Shown: positions 1-4,783 of the stretch, in pieces
Position numbering within the stretch: position 1 is the stretch's first letter
How the letters are laid out: every line of letters starts with the position of its first letter
Source of the DNA: Chloroflexota bacterium
GTDB taxonomy: Bacteria; Chloroflexota; Dehalococcoidia; Lucifugimonadales; UBA3495
DNA: 5,681 nucleotides
Assembly (NCBI GenBank): GCA_028874675.1
Contig: JAPPJA010000068.1
Location: forward strand, 1-5,681
Direction: 5' to 3'
Translations under genes and position numbers: made by a program
Notes under the pieces: model-generated
The model's input: only the letters and a program-made list of their open reading frames with translations
The model's database searches: none
Told to the model about the DNA's origin: nothing

Positions 1-2
1 AA

Positions 3-47
3 CTTCCCAGGGAAAATTCTAAGACCCTTAAAACCAAGTTTGACTGA
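3..47 (+). CDS. possible C-terminal end of a plus-strand gene (partial, 14 codons)
   Basis: The plus frame starting at base 3 is open from the left edge and reads LPRENSKTLKTKFD before a TGA at 45-47. It resembles the LPRxxSGKxxKxxLR stretch near the C-terminus of acyl-CoA synthetases (AMP-binding enzymes), where the Lys after Gly is catalytic. Here the Gly is missing, so the match needs a one-residue gap. A gene ending here would converge on the DUF4349 gene, which is a sensible layout. A second plus frame from base 1 is also open, to a TAG at 52-54, so the choice rests only on the motif. Fourteen residues are too few to be sure, and this may be chance. Confidence 0.2.
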   Translation, partial: LPRENSKTLKTKFD

Positions 48-74
48 ATACTAGTTGCTGATTCTCCTGGCCTG

Positions 75-91
75 GACCTGGGGAGCAGGTC
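75..91 (-). terminator. short hairpin just after the DUF4349 stop codon
   Basis: GACCTG (75-80) and CAGGTC (86-91) form a perfect 6-bp stem with a 5-base loop, starting four bases downstream of the minus-strand stop at 96-98. No run of T follows on the minus strand, so it lacks the tail of a classical intrinsic terminator. It could still stabilise the 3' end or be incidental in GC-rich DNA. Confidence 0.3.
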
Positions 92-95
92 GCGC

Positions 96-1763
96 TCAGC
101 GATTCTCCTGCTGCTCGCCGGTTTCTTCGGTGGGCGCCTGGTCGGGCTGGGACGGTAGAACCGTCTGAAGATCCGTTTCCGCGTATGGGCGGTTCCGCGC
201 CAGGAGACGCCGGTCCAGGTAACGCTTCAGGCGATAGAGACCGTACGCGATGGCAATAATGCCCAGCCAGACCGGGCTGAATATCGCCACCCAGATTATG
301 ATGTTGACTATCACCAGCGCAATGGCCGACAGCGCCCGGATGGCCCACTTGGCGGACTCCACCAGGTCCCAGTTGCCGATAACCAGGCCCTGGGACTCGG
401 TTACGCGGGCCATGAAAGAGCTGGTTCCCCGCACCTCGCCGGCCGCGCTCTGGGCAGTAATTGTAAGCGTGACCTGGTAGGGCTGGGGGCGGTAATTTTC
501 AAAGGTATGCCTGGTCTCGACCCGGGTGGCTCCCTCTTCAGGCGCCCCGGTTACCGTGGGACTGCCGTCGCTGAAGTCCCAGCGGTACTGAATGTCCCAC
601 AGTCCCTCACCGCGCGTGAAGGAACCCGAGTACTCAACCTCATCACCCTCCTTGACCACCCGGTCCTCGCCCGCGAACACCTCGATGGTAGGTATGCGGG
701 TCACCGTGGCAATGAGGGAATCCGTGCCCTCCACAATACCGGAGGGGCCGGTCCCGGTTATCTCCAGCTGGACTATGTAGGGCGAATCCCGGTCGTCCTC
801 ATAGACGTGGGTAACCGTGGCGGTGACCCGCTGGCCGGGCTCGGTTGTGGGTGCGCTGCCCCGGCCGTCCGCGCTGGAACCGTCGCCGAAATCCCAGGTA
901 AAGCTGAACTCTTCAATTCCTTCCGGTGGGCTGAAGGTGGCGCGAAAACGGGCCAGCTGACCGGAGCTGAAGGTCTGGTCCGGCCCGGCATTGATGCTCA
1001 TTTGCCGAGGGGCCAGGCTCATTTCCACGTTTATCAGGGAAAAAGCCGCGGTTTCCTGCAGGAACTTGATGCGGCCCTGGAGGCTCTCGATCTCCGCCTG
1101 CAATCGCGACAGTTCCCGCTGCACTTCCAGGGCGTCTTCCACGTCGGTCGCCCGTTCCAGCAATGCCAGCAGCGCCTCCTCCGTGGCGCGGAGGCTGCGG
1201 AGGCGGGAGTTGCTGTCCACGTACTCGTCGGTAACGTCCTGGCTGTTGGACGATTCCCATTCCACCCGCACTCCAAGGGCCCGGATGCGGCTCACGGCTT
1301 CGTCCAGCTGTTGCGCCGGCACCCGTACCGATACGCTGCCGTGGTGGATGACGATCCGGTCACTGGAAACGATCCACCCGCCCAAAGACTGGGCTGTTTC
1401 GGCTACCTGGTCCACGGTATCGGCCACGTTATTCACCACCAGGCCCATGCCAACGGTGCGGACGATAATGCGGTTCTGGGAGGCCACCGAGGCCTGGACC
1501 TCGTCGAAGCTGGGGAGCAGGGCGCTCTCGACCGAAGCGGCCTCCGGGAATGCAGCTGCTGCGGGCTGGGCGGGCATAGATGCTCCTTCGGCCATCTCTT
1601 TGGCGACTGCCCGCTCCACCTCAAAGGCGGCGGGGCTGTCGGCAGCCATCATTGCCTGGGGCATCGATTCCGACGTCTCAAAGCTGGTTTCCGATGCCGC
1701 TGCGCAGGCCAGCGCCGAGGTTACCAGCAGGAGCGCTGCGACTATAAGTGGCAGTTTCTTCAT
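96..1763 (-). CDS. DUF4349 lipoprotein with two PKD-like domains and a C-terminal membrane anchor
   Basis: This gene encodes a 555-residue predicted lipoprotein whose precise function is unknown. Residues 1-20 are a lipoprotein signal peptide: MKK, a hydrophobic core, then TSALAC with Cys20 as the lipidation site. An Ala/Met/Glu-rich linker follows to about residue 90. Residues 95-250 match the DUF4349 family, including GGWIVSSD and the VSVRVPAQQLDEAVSRI stretch, with a Leu/Glu-rich coiled coil at about 183-240. Two tandem PKD-like domains come next: 257-357 with WDFGDGSS and 359-456 with WDFSDGSP. Residues 474-509 are strongly hydrophobic, forming one long or two short membrane helices around SPVW, followed by the basic RLKRYLDRR and a polar Gln/Glu tail. 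ATG at 1763 is preferred over an in-frame ATG at 1823 because only it puts the signal peptide at the N-terminus; it also sits just after a strong -10 box. No Shine-Dalgarno is visible. DUF4349 and membrane placement are fairly sure; sensing or cell-wall contact would be a guess. Confidence 0.9.
   Translation of the reverse strand: MKKLPLIVAALLLVTSALACAAASETSFETSESMPQAMMAADSPAAFEVERAVAKEMAEGASMPAQPAAAAFPEAASVESALLPSFDEVQASVASQNRIIVRTVGMGLVVNNVADTVDQVAETAQSLGGWIVSSDRIVIHHGSVSVRVPAQQLDEAVSRIRALGVRVEWESSNSQDVTDEYVDSNSRLRSLRATEEALLALLERATDVEDALEVQRELSRLQAEIESLQGRIKFLQETAAFSLINVEMSLAPRQMSINAGPDQTFSSGQLARFRATFSPPEGIEEFSFTWDFGDGSSADGRGSAPTTEPGQRVTATVTHVYEDDRDSPYIVQLEITGTGPSGIVEGTDSLIATVTRIPTIEVFAGEDRVVKEGDEVEYSGSFTRGEGLWDIQYRWDFSDGSPTVTGAPEEGATRVETRHTFENYRPQPYQVTLTITAQSAAGEVRGTSSFMARVTESQGLVIGNWDLVESAKWAIRALSAIALVIVNIIIWVAIFSPVWLGIIAIAYGLYRLKRYLDRRLLARNRPYAETDLQTVLPSQPDQAPTEETGEQQENR
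237..344 (-). other. predicted transmembrane segment(s) of the DUF4349 protein
   Basis: Codons 474-509 encode about 36 mostly hydrophobic residues rich in Ile, Val, Ala and Trp, with Pro497 near the centre and RLKRYLDRR straight after. As a single helix, the basic tail would be cytoplasmic and the PKD/DUF4349 part outside, agreeing with N-terminal lipidation. As a hairpin of two short helices, the tail would be outside. The positive charges favour the first reading. Confidence 0.75.
396..689 (-). other. second PKD-like domain (within the DUF4349 protein)
   Basis: Codons 359-456 encode an Ig-like beta-sandwich of the PKD type. It shows AGEDRVVKEGD at the start, RWDFSDGSP as the family's WDFGDG signature with Gly replaced by Ser, then HTFENY and the final strand YQVTLTITA. 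It aligns along its length with the preceding domain (AG-D, WDF-DGS, PY-V-L-IT, GT-S--A-VT), which suggests a tandem duplication. PKD domains usually mediate extracellular protein or carbohydrate contacts or act as rigid spacers. Confidence 0.75.
693..995 (-). other. first PKD-like domain (within the DUF4349 protein)
   Basis: Codons 257-357 encode a PKD-type domain with INAGPDQTFSSGQ at the start, the canonical signature FTWDFGDGSS, then THVYEDD and the strand YIVQLEITG. It follows directly on the last strand of the DUF4349 domain (INVEMSLAPRQ) with almost no linker. Confidence 0.8.
1044..1217 (-). other. coiled coil inside the DUF4349 domain
   Basis: Codons 183-240 encode a long helix with hydrophobic residues at heptad-like spacing, including RLRSLRATEEALLALLERA and LSRLQAEIESLQGRIKFL. 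DUF4349 proteins characteristically carry such a helical hairpin between their beta parts, and it could drive oligomerisation. Confidence 0.65.
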
Positions 1764-1771
1764 AAGGGCAG

Positions 1772-1798
1772 AGTATAGCATTTGTATCTGATTCACAA
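1772..1798 (-). promoter_or_regulatory. extended -10 promoter of the DUF4349 gene
   Basis: Read on the minus strand, TGC-TATACT (1780 down to 1772) is a near-consensus extended -10 element. Possible -35 hexamers are TTGTGA (1798-1793, 15-bp spacer) or TCTTGT (1800-1795, 17-bp spacer), both weak. The -10 box ends eight bases before the ATG at 1763, so transcription would start at or within a few bases of the start codon. Together with the missing Shine-Dalgarno, this predicts a leaderless or nearly leaderless mRNA. Confidence 0.6.
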
Positions 1799-1932
1799 GA
1801 AAGTCGGGGCTACCTGTAAGCATGAGTCTTTACCTGCCTTTGGTTAGAAATCCTGGGACATAATGGGCTGTTTCTCCTTATGACGCAAGACGAGGCAGAA
1901 AAGTTCCAGCCAATTTGACGGTCGATGACACG

Positions 1933-1953
1933 CACAAATTTGTGTGGTCACAA
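1933..1953. promoter_or_regulatory. overlapping inverted repeats, possible operator upstream of ligA
   Basis: CACAAATTTGTG (1933-1944) is a perfect 12-bp palindrome. Its right half, TTGTG (1940-1944), also pairs with CACAA at 1949-1953 across a 4-base spacer. The motif CACAA/TTGTG therefore occurs three times in alternating orientation within 21 bases. This arrangement suits a dimeric repressor or activator and lies just upstream of the ligA -10 candidates. No regulator can be named from the sequence. Confidence 0.4.
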
Positions 1954-1955
1954 CC

Positions 1956-1984
1956 TGTTATCCTGAAAAGAGAGACATTATACT
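1956..1984 (+). promoter_or_regulatory. candidate ligA promoter (two alternative -10 boxes)
   Basis: TATACT at 1979-1984 is a near-consensus -10 box that would start transcription about 26 bases before the ligA ATG, but no good -35 sits 16-18 bases upstream. TG-T-TATCCT at 1956-1964 is an alternative extended -10 element, also without a clear -35. Either would give a short leader containing the ligA ribosome binding site. Confidence 0.45.
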
Positions 1985-1993
1985 GACAGTCAG
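1983..1993. promoter_or_regulatory. palindrome over the predicted ligA transcription start
   Basis: CTGACAGTCAG is a perfect inverted repeat with a central A. It overlaps the last two bases of the TATACT -10 box and covers the predicted start of transcription, the position where a bound repressor would block initiation. It is short, so chance occurrence is possible. Confidence 0.3.
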
Positions 1994-2005
1994 ACACGTC
2001 CTAGC

Positions 2006-2009
2006 GGAG
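2006..2009 (+). promoter_or_regulatory. ribosome binding site of ligA
   Basis: GGAG lies eight bases before the ATG at 2018, a normal Shine-Dalgarno spacing. It supports that start, which also matches the usual N-terminus of the family. Confidence 0.7.
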
Positions 2010-2017
2010 TTCGGGCC

Positions 2018-4069
2018 ATGGCGGATGCCGGCATTGTTAACCGAGTCGCCGAGTTGCGGCAGGAACTGCACTACCACAACCACCGGTACTATGTCCTGGA
2101 TGACCCCATAATCAGCGACCAGGACTACGACGGGATGCTGCAGGAACTCAGGAGGATCGAAAATGAGAATCCTGAACTAACACGTCCCGACTCTCCCACC
2201 CACCGCATTGGCGGGGACCCGGCTGACGGGTTCGAGCAGGTGGAGCACCGCCACACCATGCTCAGCCTGGGCAATGTATTCGACGACGAGACGCTGGACG
2301 CCTGGTATCGCCGCGTCAAGAACCTGCTGGACGATGCCGACTTCACCATGACCTGCGAGCTGAAAATTGACGGCCTGGCCGTCAGCCTCGTTTACCAGGA
2401 CGGGATATTGACCCAGGGCGCCACCCGGGGCAACGGCTTTGTGGGAGAAAACGTCACCCACAATCTCAAGACCATCCGTTCCATTCCCTTGAACCTGCGG
2501 GGTGAACCCCCACCGTACCTGGAAGTGAGGGGCGAGGTTTACATGCCCGTGGACAGCTTCCGCCGTCTCAATGAAGAGCGGGCAGACCGGGGTGAACCCC
2601 TCTTTGCAAACCCCCGCAATTCCGGCGCGGGCACCATCAGGCAGCTGGACCCCAAGGTAACCGCCTCCCGCAATATGCAGATATGGGTCTATTCTCTAAA
2701 CGATGCCGGCGAAAGCGGCTATCCCGATCAACAGTGGGAGACGCTGCAGTGGTTGAAGGAACTGGGATTCCGCATTAACCCGGAGAATCGCCTGTGCCAT
2801 ACCCTGGAGGAAGTGAAGGACTATTACCGCGAATGGGTGGAAAAACGCCACGACCTGCCCTACGAGGTAGACGGAGTAGTGGTGAAGGTCAACCCCTTCA
2901 ACTTTCAGGGCTCGCTGGGCGTGGTGGGTCGCGAACCTCGGTGGGCCACCGCCTACAAGTTTCCGGCCGAGCGGGCCGTTACCAGGCTGCTGGAAATTGG
3001 CATCAACGTCGGACGCACAGGCAGTCTCAATCCCTACGCCATCCTGGAGCCGGTTATAGTCAGCGGGGCCACGGTCCAGCATGCATCGCTGCACAACGAG
3101 GAGGACATCCGGCGCAAGGACATAAGGGTGGGCGACTGGGTTACCGTGGAACGGGCCGGCGACGTGATCCCCCAGGTTGTGGGCCCCATCCTGGACCGCC
3201 GCACCGGTGACGAGGTTGAGTTTTCGATGCCCCTGGCCTGTCCCGAGTGTGGCACGGGCGTGGTCAAACCCGAAGGGGAGGCCATGCATCGCTGTCCCAA
3301 CGCCTCCTGTCCCGCCCAGTTCTTCGAGTTGCTCAAGCACTTTGTCAGCCGGGGCGCCATGGATATGGATGGCCTGGGCGAGCAGTGGTGCCGAATCCTT
3401 ATTGACCAGGGATTTGTCAGCACGGTGGCGGACCTTTACTACCTGGAAAAGGACCGGCTTTTGGAACTGGAACGGATGGGAGACCGCCTGGCAACCAAGA
3501 TTATGGACAACATAGAAGCCAGCAAGACCCGTCCCCTGACCCGCGTGCTGTTTGCCCTGGGCGTCACCCACGTGGGCGCCGAAGTGGCGGACCTGCTGAC
3601 CCAGCGCTTTGCCAGCGTTGAGCAGCTGGCCCAGGCCAGCCAGGAGGATCTGACGGAGATACCCGGAATTGGCCCCAAGATTGCCGAGAGTATCTACGAC
3701 TACTTCCAGGTCGAGGATAACCTGGCGGTCATCGAGAAGCTGCGGCAGGCTGGCGTCAAGCTCCACCACGAGATAGAAATTGTGCAGCCAGGCGACCTGC
3801 CCTGGCACGGGCTCAGCTTCGTGGTTACGGGCACACTGGAGGGCATGACCCGGCGCGAGGCCGAGGGAAAAATCAAGGCCCTGGGGGGCAGCGCCACCTC
3901 GTCTGTGACCCGCAAGACTGCCTACCTGGTAGCTGGCGAATCCCCCGGCTCCAAGCTGGAGACGGCTAACCGCCTGGGCACTCCCATTCTGTCTGAGGCT
4001 GACTTCCTTCAACTTCTGGAGTCGCCCGGGGATGTTATGAACGACGCGGCAGTGGAAGCCCAGGTATGA
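2018..4069 (+). CDS. ligA: NAD+-dependent DNA ligase LigA
   Basis: LigA seals 5'-phosphate/3'-hydroxyl nicks in duplex DNA, using NAD+ to adenylate its active-site lysine; it joins Okazaki fragments and completes excision repair in the cytoplasm. The 683-residue protein is full length (E. coli 671) with every domain in order. Domain Ia spans about 1-75 (HYHNHRYYVLDDP, SDQDYDGM). The adenylation domain has CELKIDG with catalytic Lys116, then EVRGEVYM, NPRNSGAGTIRQLDP, YEVDGVVVK and YKFPAE. The OB fold follows at about 320-400 (GRTGSLNPYAILEPV, SLHNEEDI). The zinc finger uses Cys408, Cys411, Cys426 and Cys431. Helix-hairpin-helix repeats lie at about 440-580 (IPGIGPKIAESI), and a BRCT domain at about 595-670 (VVTGTLEGMTRREAE). 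One oddity is TRGNGFVGEN at 137-145, where most relatives have TRGDGxxGED. The stop overlaps the pth ATG, implying an operon. Confidence 0.98.
   Translation: MADAGIVNRVAELRQELHYHNHRYYVLDDPIISDQDYDGMLQELRRIENENPELTRPDSPTHRIGGDPADGFEQVEHRHTMLSLGNVFDDETLDAWYRRVKNLLDDADFTMTCELKIDGLAVSLVYQDGILTQGATRGNGFVGENVTHNLKTIRSIPLNLRGEPPPYLEVRGEVYMPVDSFRRLNEERADRGEPLFANPRNSGAGTIRQLDPKVTASRNMQIWVYSLNDAGESGYPDQQWETLQWLKELGFRINPENRLCHTLEEVKDYYREWVEKRHDLPYEVDGVVVKVNPFNFQGSLGVVGREPRWATAYKFPAERAVTRLLEIGINVGRTGSLNPYAILEPVIVSGATVQHASLHNEEDIRRKDIRVGDWVTVERAGDVIPQVVGPILDRRTGDEVEFSMPLACPECGTGVVKPEGEAMHRCPNASCPAQFFELLKHFVSRGAMDMDGLGEQWCRILIDQGFVSTVADLYYLEKDRLLELERMGDRLATKIMDNIEASKTRPLTRVLFALGVTHVGAEVADLLTQRFASVEQLAQASQEDLTEIPGIGPKIAESIYDYFQVEDNLAVIEKLRQAGVKLHHEIEIVQPGDLPWHGLSFVVTGTLEGMTRREAEGKIKALGGSATSSVTRKTAYLVAGESPGSKLETANRLGTPILSEADFLQLLESPGDVMNDAAVEAQV
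4054..4069 (+). promoter_or_regulatory. ribosome binding site and ATGA overlap coupling ligA to pth
   Basis: GGAAG at 4054-4058 lies seven bases before the ATG at 4066, whose last bases form the ligA stop (ATGA, 4066-4069). This is the classic layout for translational coupling and is the main argument for the long pth form. The family-typical ATG at 4171 has only GGAAGAA at 4152-4158, twelve bases away, which is a poorer spacing. Confidence 0.6.
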
Positions 4070-4728
4070 CGCAGGAAGGGTCCCAGGAACTTCAGGCCCC
4101 GGAAGCCCGGGCCGTAGAAATTCAGGAAAGGAACAGGCCGCCCCGCCACTCGGAAGAACCCGACCGGTCAATGAAGGTCATTGTCGGGCTCGGCAACCCG
4201 GGGGACCGCTACCGCAACACCAGGCACAACGTGGGGTTCATGTGCGTTGACCTGCTTGCCCGTCGCTGGAACATCGACCTGAAGGAGCGTCGGGCCAAGG
4301 CCATTCTGGGACGCGGCAGGTTCCAGGAAAGAGAGGTGGTGCTGGCCAAGCCCCGGACCTTTATGAACCGCAGCGGCGACGCCATTTCATACCTGGTGGC
4401 CAGGTTCGGCGTAAAGCCCTCGGACATCGTGGTCATTTATGACGAGATGGACCTGCCGCTGGGAAAGCTCAGGATCCGGCCCGGGGGCAGCCCCGCGGGA
4501 CATAACGGAATCCGGTCCATTATAGGAGAGCTGCGCACCCAGGAATTTCCCAGGGTCAGGGTGGGAATCGGCCACCCCGAGAGCCAGGGGGGCCAGGTCT
4601 CCCACGTTTTGAACCGCTTCCAGGGTGAAGAGGCGACGGAAATTGCCAACGCAATTCAGCGGGTGGCCGAGGCCGTGGACTGCATCCTTGGAGAGAACAT
4701 TACCATAGCGATGAATCGGTTCAACTGA
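4066..4728 (+). CDS. pth: peptidyl-tRNA hydrolase Pth
   Basis: Pth cleaves the ester bond between a peptide and tRNA on molecules that drop off the ribosome, freeing tRNA for reuse; it is an essential cytoplasmic enzyme in many bacteria. From the ATG at 4171 the product has 185 residues starting MKVIVGLGNPG, close to the usual family length (E. coli 194). In that numbering the key residues are Asn9, catalytic His19 (TRHNVGF), Asn66 (TFMNRSG), Asp91 (IYDEMDLPLGKLR) and Asn112 (GGSPAGHNG), all conserved. The open frame extends upstream to an ATG at 4066 that overlaps the ligA stop and has a good ribosome binding site. Using it adds 35 polar, charged residues (MTQEGSQELQAPEARAV and onward), giving 220. 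I annotate the long form but am only moderately sure of its start; the enzyme identity is secure. The gene is probably transcribed with ligA, as no promoter gap exists. Confidence 0.95.
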   Translation: MTQEGSQELQAPEARAVEIQERNRPPRHSEEPDRSMKVIVGLGNPGDRYRNTRHNVGFMCVDLLARRWNIDLKERRAKAILGRGRFQEREVVLAKPRTFMNRSGDAISYLVARFGVKPSDIVVIYDEMDLPLGKLRIRPGGSPAGHNGIRSIIGELRTQEFPRVRVGIGHPESQGGQVSHVLNRFQGEEATEIANAIQRVAEAVDCILGENITIAMNRFN

Positions 4729-4783
4729 CTGACTGGCCCCAGGCTGTCGGCGGCCGGCGGGAGGTCAGCCCGGGCCCGGTCAG
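4729..4783. terminator. long imperfect hairpin between convergent pth and amidohydrolase genes
   Basis: CTGACTGG (4729-4736) pairs with CCGGTCAG (4776-4783) through one G-T wobble. CCC (4738-4740) then pairs with GGG (4772-4774), and GGCTG (4742-4746) with CAGCC (4766-4770). That makes 16 base pairs with two single mismatches around a 19-base GC-rich loop. It begins right after the pth stop and contains the stop codon of the convergent gene. No T-run follows on either strand, so it is not a textbook intrinsic terminator. It is the only terminator candidate between the two genes and could serve both directions, pairing slightly better in the pth transcript. Confidence 0.5.

Larger units (their letters stand above)
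1764..2017. other. divergent intergenic region between the DUF4349 gene and ligA
   Basis: These 254 bases separate two divergently transcribed genes and are visibly more AT-rich than the flanking coding sequence. They hold the minus-strand extended -10 promoter at the left end and, on the right, ligA promoter candidates with several inverted repeats. I see no convincing small gene or RNA gene; a 12-codon ATG frame at 1880-1918 has no ribosome binding site. Confidence 0.7.

Noticed and set aside
4..14. TTCCCAGGGAA palindrome at the left edge, partly repeated inside pth near 4547
   Set aside because: It is too short, has only a one-base centre so cannot form a hairpin, and the second copy lies in well-defined coding sequence. 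No element boundary is visible.
507..1778. A 423-codon plus-strand open frame antisense to the DUF4349 gene
   Set aside because: The minus-strand product has a signal peptide, recognised domains and a membrane anchor. The plus-strand translation is Gly/His/Arg-rich with no recognisable motif, as expected from the reverse of a GC-rich gene.
1764..1823. A start 20 codons upstream for the DUF4349 gene (ATG at 1823)
   Set aside because: It would bury the MKK signal peptide behind 20 polar residues and place the coding region across the strong extended -10 box.
1880..1918. A 12-codon ATG frame in the divergent intergenic region
   Set aside because: It is very short, has no ribosome binding site and shows no link to a regulatory leader for ligA; chance occurrence is more likely.
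2499..2600. GGGGTGAACCCC occurring twice (2499-2510 and 2589-2600), each an imperfect inverted repeat
   Set aside because: Both copies encode the same Arg-Gly-Glu-Pro residues in ligA, exactly 30 codons apart. Shared residues and codon preference explain them without a regulatory role.
2696..4171. A 491-codon minus-strand open frame antisense to ligA
   Set aside because: ligA is unmistakable across the same bases with all catalytic motifs. The antisense translation is Gly/His-rich without domains, and its length comes from low stop-codon density in GC-rich coding DNA.
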